A stretch of 5,616 bases of DNA from Acidobacteriaceae bacterium. GTDB lineage: Bacteria > Acidobacteriota > Terriglobia > Terriglobales > Acidobacteriaceae. Location: contig PMOF01000111.1 in assembly GCA_003162495.1 (NCBI GenBank), positions 1 to 5,616 of the forward strand, in the 5' to 3' direction. Made by a program: the position numbers and the translations under genes. Position 1 is the stretch's first letter; the number at the start of each line of letters is the position of its first letter. Shown here piece by piece: positions 1-5,616 of this stretch. Under the pieces are notes generated by a model that saw only the letters and a list, made by a program, of their open reading frames with translations, was not told the DNA's origin and made no database searches.

Positions 1-1886
1 GAGGTGGGGGTGTAATCGCTGATGATGTCGCCTGAAGGGTTGCGCACACTGGCCAGCATCCAGGGATCGAGGTGGAGGCCGTTGTTGGCGAAGACCGTGT
101 AAGCGCCGGCCATGTCAAGCGGAGTGGCGTCGTAGGAACCGATAGCCACAGAGGGTGTTCCCCTCGCGCTCTTGATGCCGGATTCGCGGGCCAGCGCAGC
201 CACATTGTCAAAGCCCACTTCCGAGGCCAATGCGATGGTGGCATTGTTGAGCGAGTGTGCCAGCGCGTAAATGGCCGTGACCTGGCCGTGGAACTCACCC
301 TTGTAATTGCGCGGCGAGTATTCCTGATCGCCGACCTCATAGGTGGTTGGCTCGTCGTTGAGAATGGTCACGGCCGAGAACGGCTTTTCCTGGCCCGGCA
401 GGATGGTGCCCGCAATGGCCGTGTTGTATGCCGCGGCGAAGACAAACGGCTTGAATACAGAGCCGGTAGGCCGTTTGGCGACTGCGTGATTTAATTGCGA
501 GTTGCCGTAATTGCGTCCTCCGACGAGGGCCAGCACCTGGCCGGTATGAGGATCAAGCGCGATCAGCGCCACCTGCGGATAGAGAATGGTTTCGCCCGGC
601 TTGCGATGCCGGTGCAGCTTGTCAACCTGCGCATCCACATTGCGCATGCCTACGTCGACCGCGTCGGAGGCGGCGCGCTGCAGGTCGGGGTCGAGCGAGG
701 TGTAGATGCGCAGGCCTTCGCGGTTAAAGTCGCGCTCGCCCAGTTTCTGCGTAAGCTGATCGCGCACCAGGTCGACAAAGTAGGGCGCCTCGCTGGCGTC
801 TACGCTCTGCGGCGAGAGGTGCAGCGGTTCTTCCTTGGCGCGTTCGGCCTGCTCCTTGGTGATGGCGCCGGTCTCCACCATGGAGTCGAGCACCAGGTTG
901 CGGCGCTCGATGGTGCGCTCCGGGTGGTGGAAGGGGTTGAAATAGTTGGGCCGCTGGATGATGCCGGCAAGAAAGGCGCACTCGGCCAGATTGAGCTGGC
1001 GGACATCCTTGCCAAAATAGGCCTGCGCAGCTTCGCCGAAACCGTCGATTGAAAAACTTCCACGCTGGCCAAGATTGATTTCGTTGGCGTACATCGCGAA
1101 GATCTGCTGCTTGGTGAAGCGGTGCTCGAGCTGGAAGGTGATGACGATCTCGATGATCTTGCGCTTGATGCGCTTCTCCGGCGTGAGGAAAAAGTTCTTG
1201 GCCAACTGCATGGTCAGCGTGGAACCGCCTTGCTGTTTTTGGCCCGTGGTCACATCGCGAATGGTGGCTTGCATGAGCCGCCAGTAGTTGACGCCGCCGT
1301 GCTCAAAAAAGCGGCGGTCTTCAATCGCGAGCACCGCCTGCACCAGGTTCTGTGGAATCTCATCGTAGGTGACCAGGCGCCGCTTGGTGCGGTTGGTGTC
1401 TTCGCTCAGGCCGGTGATGAGCAGCGGTTCCAATTCATAGCTGGCCAGCGGCTGGCCGTGATCGTCGGCGATCGATTCCACAACGCCCGCATTGACGCGG
1501 ATGGTAGCGCCGTCCTGCGTGTGATAGGACTGCGGGCCGGGGTTTACGGTGATGGTTTTCGCGCTTTCCGCGTAGGTTCCCAAGGGCGAGGGTTGCGCGG
1601 CGCCGTCCGTGGTATAGCCGGCTTCGCGCAATTCATTGGCGATGAGGCGGACGGTGAGTTTTTGCCCCGGACGGACCTCGCGCGGCGCCGCGAAAATCTT
1701 GGCGGTATTGGCGAACGGCTGCTTCAGGCGCTCATCCACAACGCCGCGATACTTGAAGTAGTAAAACCCGCCGATGGAAAACACGACCAGCGCGACAACC
1801 GTAAAGGCGACCAGCGCGATGCGCAACAGCAGCGATACCCAGGCTTGTTTTCCTACGGGTCTTGACCATTTGATTCTCAACTTCAT
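1..1886 (-). CDS. mrcB: Class A penicillin-binding protein, PBP1B-like (bifunctional transglycosylase/transpeptidase), 3' end outside window
   Basis: Polymerises lipid II into glycan strands and cross-links the peptides, anchored in the inner membrane facing the periplasm. I translated 628 codons without a stop before the window edge. The start ATG (1886-1884) follows a strong AAAGGAG five bases upstream. A basic cytoplasmic N-terminus precedes one membrane helix (about residues 23-44). Residues about 58-100 resemble the UB2H domain of PBP1B (KIFAAPREVRPGQKLT, then NELREAGY). The GT51 transglycosylase domain follows: EDRRFFEHGG with catalytic Glu189, GGSTLTMQLAKN (220-231), and RKIIE with the second Glu246, 57 residues on as in E. 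coli PBP1b (233 and 290). The transpeptidase domain has S476-V-F-K479 (SxxK) and S545-L-N547 (SxN). The KTG motif and C-terminus must lie beyond position 1. UB2H favours PBP1B over PBP1A, but strict orthology to E. coli mrcB is inferred. Confidence 0.93.
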   Translation of the reverse strand, partial: MKLRIKWSRPVGKQAWVSLLLRIALVAFTVVALVVFSIGGFYYFKYRGVVDERLKQPFANTAKIFAAPREVRPGQKLTVRLIANELREAGYTTDGAAQPSPLGTYAESAKTITVNPGPQSYHTQDGATIRVNAGVVESIADDHGQPLASYELEPLLITGLSEDTNRTKRRLVTYDEIPQNLVQAVLAIEDRRFFEHGGVNYWRLMQATIRDVTTGQKQQGGSTLTMQLAKNFFLTPEKRIKRKIIEIVITFQLEHRFTKQQIFAMYANEINLGQRGSFSIDGFGEAAQAYFGKDVRQLNLAECAFLAGIIQRPNYFNPFHHPERTIERRNLVLDSMVETGAITKEQAERAKEEPLHLSPQSVDASEAPYFVDLVRDQLTQKLGERDFNREGLRIYTSLDPDLQRAASDAVDVGMRNVDAQVDKLHRHRKPGETILYPQVALIALDPHTGQVLALVGGRNYGNSQLNHAVAKRPTGSVFKPFVFAAAYNTAIAGTILPGQEKPFSAVTILNDEPTTYEVGDQEYSPRNYKGEFHGQVTAIYALAHSLNNATIALASEVGFDNVAALARESGIKSARGTPSVAIGSYDATPLDMAGAYTVFANNGLHLDPWMLASVRNPSGDIISDYTPT

Positions 1887-1891
1887 CGCTG

Positions 1892-1898
1892 CTCCTTT
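1892..1898 (-). promoter_or_regulatory. Strong Shine-Dalgarno of the PBP gene
   Basis: On the minus strand AAAGGAG lies five bases before the ATG at 1886. It matches the anti-Shine-Dalgarno core closely and fixes the start codon. It is much stronger than the sites of the other genes here. Confidence 0.85.
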
Positions 1899-1902
1899 GA
1901 TA

Positions 1903-1930
1903 CTCAGCTTCCAGCCTCTAGCTTTTAGCT
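1903..1930 (-). repeat. Four-unit 7-bp tandem repeat (AGCTnnn) in the proS-PBP spacer
   Basis: Read on the minus strand, four consecutive heptads occur without gaps: AGCTAAA, AGCTAGA, GGCTGGA, AGCTGAG. Three begin with AGCT and the other differs by one base. The array ends four bases before the ribosome binding site of the PBP gene, so it probably lies in its 5' untranslated region or in a proS-PBP readthrough transcript. It has no coding frame of its own. Whether it is a slippage-prone microsatellite, a protein-binding array or a dispersed intergenic repeat cannot be told from one copy. Confidence 0.6.
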
Positions 1931-1970
1931 CTACCGCGGTCAGTCAGGCTTCGTCGAAAACCAAATCTGC

Positions 1971-2017
1971 GCATTCAAGCAGCGACAGCCAGAGGATTTC
2001 GGCCCGATGCTGAATGC
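1971..2017 (-). terminator. Bulged inverted repeat after proS, possible weak terminator
   Basis: Six bases after the proS stop, the minus strand reads GCATTCAGCA (2017-2008), a 26-base loop, then TGCTTGAATGC (1981-1971). This gives ten base pairs with a single-base bulge. No clean T-tract follows on the minus strand, only a loosely T-rich stretch, so it is not a canonical intrinsic terminator. It could stabilise the proS 3' end or partly terminate it. The rest of the 136-base spacer holds no convincing sigma70 promoter that I can see, so PBP expression by readthrough from proS is possible. Confidence 0.3.
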
Positions 2018-2022
2018 TTTTG

Positions 2023-3855
2023 CTACGCGGGGATCGCCCCCAGCAGCCCATCTTCTTCCACGCGCTGCTTCACCAGCGCAACCACTTCGTCCAGCGCCAC
2101 GTCCACGCTGGTTGCCGTGGCGCGCGTCACCAGTTCAACCTGGCCGGCGGCAACTTTTTTGCCGACGTTGATGCGATAAGGAATGCCAACCAGATCCGCA
2201 TCCTTGAATTTGACGCCGGCACGCTCGTCTCTGTCATCGAGCAGCACATCCAGTCCCGCGGTATCGAGCTCCGCGGCCAGCTTTTCGCCCGCCTCGCGCA
2301 GCGCCACATCGGATGCGTTGGTCACCGTGACGACCACCGTAAAGGGTGCAATGGAAGCGGGCAGCCAGAAGCCGTTCTGGTCGTTGGATTGCTCGATGGC
2401 CGCGGTGAGAATGCGTTCAATGCCGATGCCGTAGCTGCCCATGATGGGCGTCACTTCCTTGCCGTTTACGTCGAGCACGCGCGCGCCCATGGACTCGGAA
2501 TACCTGTAGCCGAGCTTGAAGATGTGGCCGACTTCAACAGCTTTACCAACGACGAGCTTGCCGGTGCAGGGACTGCCATCGTGCGCGGTTTGCGGGCAGG
2601 CTTCTACTTCGTTCACGCTGCGGATATCGGCGAGCAGAGTCCACTTGAAGTCGCGGCCGGGGACAACATTGCGCAGATGGTAGTCGAGTTTGTTTGCGCC
2701 GGCGACGAGGTTCTTGCGGCCCTCGAGGGATTTGTCTACGACCACGGTGAGGCCTTCATCGAGCGGCTTTGAGGTGGGACTGAGGCCGACGGGACCGAGG
2801 AATCCGGCAGGACCGTTGAAGAACTGCGAAAGCTCTTCGGCTTGCATGGTGCGCAGGTCCGCACCTCCCACGGCTCCGAGGAGTTTGGTCTCATTCACCT
2901 GGTGGTCGCCGCGCAGGAATGTGGCGACGCCGTGCCAGGTTTCCGTGGGGGCCCCGGGCTTTCCGGCCGCCTTATCCGGTGTCCCGTGCTTGAGAGCCAT
3001 GTAGGCCACGCACTTGATGTCAGAGGCCGGCGAAATTTTGAAGAACTCGGCTACGTCGGAGATGGCGGCGCAACCGGGCGTTGAAACAAGCTCCGGTTTG
3101 CCGTCACCTGTGGCCTCCATCTCGTTGACGGGATCGAGGCGCGAAGTAGCTTTCTCCAAATTGGCCGCGTAGCCGCAGACCGGGCAGCTTGCGATGAGAT
3201 CTTCGCCGGCGTTGGTGTAGACCATGAATTCCTGGGACTGCGATCCGCCCATGGCGCCGGAGTCGGCTTCAACGGCCACGAATTTCAAGCCGCAGCGCGT
3301 GAAAATCCTGCGATAGACCGCATCGTGCAGGTCGTAGCTTTTATCCAGGCCGGTCATGTCAATGTCGAAGGAGTAACTGTCCTTCATGGTGAACTGGCGC
3401 ACGCGCAGCAGGCCGGCCTTGGGGCGTGGTTCGTCGCGGAACTTGGTCTGGATCTGATACCAGATCTGGGGCAACTGCTTGTAGCTGCGCAGCTCGTTGC
3501 CGGCCATGGTGGTCATGATCTCTTCATGCGTCATGCCGAGGCAGAGATCGGCGCCCTTGCGGTCCTTGAGGCGAAACATGTTTTCGCCCATGGTGGCCCA
3601 GCGGCCGCTCTGCTCCCAGGGTTCGCGAGGCAGAATTGCAGGCAGGAAGAACTCCTGGCCGATCAGGTCCATTTCCTCGCGCACAATGGCGATGATCTTG
3701 TTGAGCGAGCGCTGGCCCAGGGGCAGGTAGTTGTAAATGCCCGCGCCGAGCTGGCGGATGTAGCCGGCGCGGAGCAGGAACTTGTGGCTGGCCACTTCGG
3801 CGTCTGCCGGGGCCTCGCGAAGGGTGGGGATGAATAGCCTGGACCAGCGATGCAT
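2023..3855 (-). CDS. proS: Prolyl-tRNA synthetase, bacterial type with insertion domain
   Basis: Charges tRNA-Pro with proline in the cytoplasm; a 610-residue class II synthetase (E. coli ProS is about 572). The catalytic core begins at once ([20 protein letters not shown]). It includes the THEE loop (109-112), motif 2 FRDEPRP (139-145) and the [13 protein letters not shown] TMKDSYSFD (156-164). A CPVC pair (224-227) opens the INS editing domain, which spans about 225-400 and contains [12 protein letters not shown] (313-324). The core resumes with [14 protein letters not shown] (441-454) and motif 3 GIGIERI (476-482). The anticodon-binding domain covers about 505-605 ([15 protein letters not shown]). 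I chose ATG 3855 because family homology starts there. The frame stays open to 4023, but that stretch is low-complexity, overlaps the toxin gene and covers a likely promoter. An AAGGA lies 14 bases upstream, which is long spacing. The INS segment carries Met286 where E. coli has the editing Lys279. Confidence 0.97.
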   Translation of the reverse strand: MHRWSRLFIPTLREAPADAEVASHKFLLRAGYIRQLGAGIYNYLPLGQRSLNKIIAIVREEMDLIGQEFFLPAILPREPWEQSGRWATMGENMFRLKDRKGADLCLGMTHEEIMTTMAGNELRSYKQLPQIWYQIQTKFRDEPRPKAGLLRVRQFTMKDSYSFDIDMTGLDKSYDLHDAVYRRIFTRCGLKFVAVEADSGAMGGSQSQEFMVYTNAGEDLIASCPVCGYAANLEKATSRLDPVNEMEATGDGKPELVSTPGCAAISDVAEFFKISPASDIKCVAYMALKHGTPDKAAGKPGAPTETWHGVATFLRGDHQVNETKLLGAVGGADLRTMQAEELSQFFNGPAGFLGPVGLSPTSKPLDEGLTVVVDKSLEGRKNLVAGANKLDYHLRNVVPGRDFKWTLLADIRSVNEVEACPQTAHDGSPCTGKLVVGKAVEVGHIFKLGYRYSESMGARVLDVNGKEVTPIMGSYGIGIERILTAAIEQSNDQNGFWLPASIAPFTVVVTVTNASDVALREAGEKLAAELDTAGLDVLLDDRDERAGVKFKDADLVGIPYRINVGKKVAAGQVELVTRATATSVDVALDEVVALVKQRVEEDGLLGAIPA

Positions 3856-3869
3856 AGCGTGTTTTATTT

Positions 3870-3874
3870 TCCTT
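3870..3874 (-). promoter_or_regulatory. Probable proS ribosome binding site with long spacing
   Basis: AAGGA on the minus strand is the only purine-rich Shine-Dalgarno-like site before the proS ATG at 3855. Fourteen bases, mostly A-rich, separate the two. That is longer than the usual five to ten, so translation initiation may be modest, or the A-rich spacer may itself help. Confidence 0.5.
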
Positions 3875-3889
3875 GATCTTGAAACCTCT

Positions 3890-3917
3890 ATTCTACCTGC
3901 CGGGGCGGCTTTGTCCT
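3890..3917 (-). promoter_or_regulatory. Candidate proS promoter
   Basis: On the minus strand AGGACA (3917-3912) and TAGAAT (3895-3890) are separated by 16 bases. The -10 box matches TATAAT at five of six positions and the -35 box matches TTGACA at four of six. Transcription would start near 3883, leaving a leader of roughly 28 bases that contains the AAGGA. This supports independent expression of proS from the toxin-antitoxin genes upstream and the ATG at 3855 as its start. It is a pattern match only. Confidence 0.4.
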
Positions 3918-3994
3918 GCTGCCGGCGTGGTGAACTCTCACTCGACGACGGGCGCTGATTGATCAGGGAAGTCAGCGGGATGGAAGCGGCTGCC

Positions 3995-4297
3995 TCACTC
4001 TTCAGCGAAGATAGCCTGCGCATCGCGGCGGGCGTGAATGATACGAAGAATTCGTATCTCGGCCGGCTTTACGCTGTAGAAAATCACATAATTGCCGGCT
4101 GGAAAAGCGCGCACATTAGGGCGCTGTTCCGATTCAAGGCTTTTGCCGAGGTGAGGAAACTTGGCAATCAGCCCGAATTTATCAGTGACCGAAGCAATGG
4201 TGCGCGTCGCGGTGGCTTGGCTGGCTGTCTCCTTCGCTATGTAAAGCCAGATTGCGTCGAGGTCGGCCGTGGCTTGTGGCGCTAGGCGGATGCGCAT
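3995..4297 (-). CDS. ParE/RelE-superfamily toxin of a type II toxin-antitoxin pair
   Basis: A 100-residue protein with the typical ParE/RelE fold pattern: [17 protein letters not shown] at the N-terminus (helical hairpin), [10 protein letters not shown] (46-55), then the strand-rich end with [14 protein letters not shown] (63-76) and [17 protein letters not shown] (81-97). The length is normal and there is no truncation. The ATG overlaps the antitoxin stop by one base (TAATG), so translation is probably coupled. The nearest Shine-Dalgarno-like run, AAGGCGAG, lies rather far upstream. ParE toxins poison DNA gyrase and RelE toxins cut mRNA on the ribosome. The pattern, the order antitoxin-toxin and the ParD-like partner favour ParE, but the target cannot be assigned from sequence alone. 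Confidence 0.9.
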   Translation of the reverse strand: MRIRLAPQATADLDAIWLYIAKETASQATATRTIASVTDKFGLIAKFPHLGKSLESEQRPNVRAFPAGNYVIFYSVKPAEIRILRIIHARRDAQAIFAEE

Positions 4298-4563
4298 TAT
4301 TGTTCAGATAGTCTCGCCTTGCCGCGCTGTTGAACTGCCCGCGTCAACTCGTGCAGAGTCTCAGCGGTGTAGCTTTCTCCCTCCCCGGCATCGAGCGATT
4401 GCTCGGCGAGGTCCAGTGAGGCAAGCAATTCGACGCGAACGCGTTCCCGCTTCTCCCACAGCGCAAGAGCCTGCCGCACAGCCTCTTCCGAGTTGCGAAA
4501 GCGGCCTTCCTGGATTCCCAGTTCGACAAAGGAATTCTGTTCTGGAGTGAGCTGAATCTGCAT
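4297..4563 (-). CDS. ParD-like ribbon-helix-helix antitoxin
   Basis: An 88-residue protein. Its first 36 or so residues look like a ParD ribbon-helix-helix domain: the strand MQIQLTPEQ, then a helix with NSFVELGIQEGRF, then RNSEEAVRQALALWEKRE. This domain should dimerise and bind the operator. The charged C-terminal half (about 40-88, including SLDLAEQSLDAGEGESYTAETL) would wrap the toxin and neutralise it. An in-frame TGA two codons upstream makes ATG 4563 the earliest ATG start. No Shine-Dalgarno precedes it, and a good promoter ends only six bases upstream, so the message may be leaderless. It forms a two-gene operon with the toxin, which starts inside its stop codon. Expression is probably repressed by the antitoxin or the complex at the 4577-4616 inverted repeat. 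Confidence 0.9.
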   Translation of the reverse strand: MQIQLTPEQNSFVELGIQEGRFRNSEEAVRQALALWEKRERVRVELLASLDLAEQSLDAGEGESYTAETLHELTRAVQQRGKARLSEQ

Positions 4564-4569
4564 AACTCA

Positions 4570-4598
4570 AGCGTAGGGCCGGAACGGTGACCTGTCAA
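4570..4598 (-). promoter_or_regulatory. Promoter of the toxin-antitoxin operon
   Basis: The minus strand carries an exact TTGACA (4598-4593), a 17-base spacer and TACGCT (4575-4570). The -10 box keeps the key TA and final T of TATAAT but only three of six positions overall. Six bases then lead to the antitoxin ATG, so the expected transcription start falls on or next to that ATG. Confidence 0.6.
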
Positions 4599-4616
4599 CA
4601 AATGCCACTTCCGGCC
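4577..4616. promoter_or_regulatory. Inverted repeat over the toxin-antitoxin promoter, likely operator
   Basis: GGCCGGAA (4577-4584) and TTCCGGCC (4609-4616) form perfect 8-bp arms around a 24-base centre. The midpoint falls almost on the TTGACA box, and one arm lies inside the promoter spacer. This fits autorepression by a ParD-type antitoxin. In RNA it could also fold as a hairpin starting a few bases after the KdsD stop, but no T-tract follows, so a plain intrinsic terminator is less likely. Confidence 0.5.
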
Positions 4617-4620
4617 TTGT

Positions 4621-5616
4621 TCAAATCAACTCGACGCCCCAGAGATCGTGCAGATGCAGCACGCCTTCGACGGTTTGGTTCGGGTCTACGACAATCAGCG
4701 AAGTAATCTTCCGCGATTCAAGAATTGCGATGGCGGTGACGGCAAATTCGGTGGCGGCGATGGTGCGCGGATGGGGATTCATGGCTTCGCCTGCCGTGCG
4801 GCTGAGGGCTGCGCCGCCTTCGCGCTGGAGCAAGCGCCGCAAATCGCCGTCGCTGATGACGCCGACCAGACGGCCCGCATCCTGCACGGTGGTGATGCCC
4901 AGTTTCTTACTCGACATTTCGTAGATGACGTCGGTCATGGGGGTCGCGGGCGCAACTTGAGGAACGGCAACGCCGGAGTGCATCAGGTCGCGGACTTTGG
5001 CCAGGCGCTTGCCGAGTTTGCCGCCGGGGTGCAGGTCGGCGAAATCCTCGACGCGGAAGCCCTTGCGCAAGCTGACGGCGATGGCCAGCGCGTCCCCCAG
5101 TGCGAGCATGGTGGTGGTGGAAGCGGTGGGGGCGAGATTGAGTCCGCAGGCCTCCCGCTCCACGCCACAGTCGAGGGCAATGTCGCTCGCCTGGGCTAGG
5201 GTCGAATTCAGATTGCAGCAAAAGCTGATCAGCCCGTCGCCTTTGCGCTTGAGAGTTGCCAGGAGGCGAAGGATTTCTTCCGTCTCGCCACTGGCGGAGA
5301 GGGCGACCACGACATCGCCCGCCATGAGTACGCCCACGTCGCCATGCACGGCCTCGGCGGGATGAAGAAACAAGGCTGGGGAGCCGGTGGAGCTGAGCGT
5401 GGCGGCAATCTTCTGCGCGATGATGCCGCTCTTGCCCATGCCGGTGACCACCACGCGGCCGTTTTCATGGCTGCAGCGCAGGATCAGTTCGACGGCACGG
5501 CGGAAGGGCTCGGCCATGGGCCCATCAAGGCGCGTGGCCAGGGCTTCAAGGGCTGCGGCTTCGGTGCGCACCAGATCCGCCGGGGTTAGGGCCGGCGGCC
5601 CCGGATCGGGCTGCTC
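4621..5616 (-). CDS. kdsD: Arabinose-5-phosphate isomerase (KdsD/KpsF family), 5' end outside window
   Basis: Interconverts D-ribulose 5-phosphate and D-arabinose 5-phosphate in the cytoplasm, the entry step to Kdo for lipopolysaccharide. Counting from the in-frame GTG at 5571, the SIS domain spans about 20-185 with VVVTGMGKSGIIAQKIA (41-57), LSASGETEEI (91-100) and DLHPGGKLGKRL (179-190). Two CBS domains follow (about 196-253 and 262-316). Lys47, Glu99, Glu140 and His181 sit at a constant offset of 12 from the E. coli KdsD catalytic set Lys59, Glu111, Glu152 and His193. The frame stays open to the window edge, and the residues before the GTG (LTPADL) continue the expected first helix. No ATG, GTG or TTG lies further up within the window, and the GTG has no clear ribosome binding site. 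I therefore call the gene 5'-partial with its start probably just outside; GTG 5571 is the alternative. It ends with TGA at 4623-4621. Confidence 0.93.
   Translation of the reverse strand, partial: EQPDPGPPALTPADLVRTEAAALEALATRLDGPMAEPFRRAVELILRCSHENGRVVVTGMGKSGIIAQKIAATLSSTGSPALFLHPAEAVHGDVGVLMAGDVVVALSASGETEEILRLLATLKRKGDGLISFCCNLNSTLAQASDIALDCGVEREACGLNLAPTASTTTMLALGDALAIAVSLRKGFRVEDFADLHPGGKLGKRLAKVRDLMHSGVAVPQVAPATPMTDVIYEMSSKKLGITTVQDAGRLVGVISDGDLRRLLQREGGAALSRTAGEAMNPHPRTIAATEFAVTAIAILESRKITSLIVVDPNQTVEGVLHLHDLWGVELI

Noticed and set aside
1122..1865. Plus-strand open frame of 247 codons
   Set aside because: It is antisense to the transglycosylase-encoding part of the PBP gene, whose minus-strand motifs are unmistakable. 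Its translation shows no recognisable domain and it is a by-product of GC-rich codon use.
1933..1940. 8-bp palindrome ACCGCGGT as an operator before the PBP gene
   Set aside because: The flanks do not extend the symmetry and such short GC-rich palindromes are expected by chance.
2014..2772. Plus-strand open frame of 252 codons
   Set aside because: It is wholly antisense to the 3' part of proS. The minus-strand motif 3 and anticodon-binding domain explain the region, and the plus frame has no family features.
3325..3837. Plus-strand open frame of 170 codons
   Set aside because: It is antisense to the catalytic core of proS and has no ribosome binding site or domain that I can recognise.
3955..3966. 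Short inverted repeat CTGAT-TG-ATCAG between the toxin gene and proS, considered as a terminator or insertion scar
   Set aside because: The arms are only five bases, there is no usable loop or T-tract, and no matching direct repeat flanks the toxin-antitoxin pair.
3856..4023. In-frame N-terminal extension of proS to the ATG at 4023
   Set aside because: The 56 extra residues are low-complexity, have no counterpart in ProRS, overlap the toxin 3' end and cover a probable promoter. Homology begins at the ATG at 3855.
4648..5199. Plus-strand open frame of 183 codons
   Set aside because: It is antisense to the CBS and SIS region of kdsD, is rich in Gly, Ala and Asp as expected for a shadow frame, and has no domain.
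1..5616. CRISPR array, tRNA, rRNA, riboswitch or insertion sequence
   Set aside because: Nearly all of the window is taken up by five coding genes. The spacers are 57 to 139 bases and show no spaced direct repeats, tRNA-like arms or transposase fragments.

Overview
The window is a GC-rich bacterial chromosomal segment in which every supported gene lies on the minus strand. Reading in the direction of transcription (high to low coordinates) the order is: a KdsD-type arabinose-5-phosphate isomerase (4621-5616, 5' end cut by the window edge), a small ParD-like antitoxin and ParE/RelE-like toxin pair (4563-3995), bacterial prolyl-tRNA synthetase (3855-2023), and a class A, PBP1B-like penicillin-binding protein (1886-1, 3' end cut by the window edge). 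The two genes at the edges have no start or no stop inside the window and are annotated as partial.

KdsD makes the precursor of Kdo, so the organism should build a Gram-negative lipopolysaccharide outer membrane. The bifunctional PBP has a UB2H-like N-terminal segment, as in PBP1B of diderm bacteria. Together with the protein style (ProRS with a cysteine pair and a long insertion domain, compact GC-rich coding) this suggests a soil-type diderm, most likely Acidobacteriota. The phylum is an inference from general sequence style, not from a search.

Region by region: 4621-5616 is envelope sugar metabolism. The gap 4564-4620 holds a good sigma70-like promoter (exact TTGACA, 17-bp spacer) embedded in an 8-bp inverted repeat, probably the autoregulated promoter and operator of the toxin-antitoxin pair. 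Its predicted start falls almost on the antitoxin ATG, so the message may be leaderless. 3995-4563 is the two-gene toxin-antitoxin operon with a TAATG overlap. 3856-3994 is a spacer with a possible proS promoter. 2023-3855 is proS. 1887-2022 is a spacer with a bulged hairpin after proS and a four-unit 7-bp repeat just before the strong ribosome binding site of the PBP gene. 1-1886 is the PBP gene.

The genes are co-directional but do not form one pathway: two are envelope genes, one is translation, and the toxin-antitoxin pair is an accessory module between housekeeping genes. I see no clear undescribed system. The points most worth a second look are the operator and leaderless architecture of the toxin-antitoxin promoter, the apparent replacement of the editing-site lysine in the ProRS insertion domain, and the heptad repeat upstream of the PBP gene.
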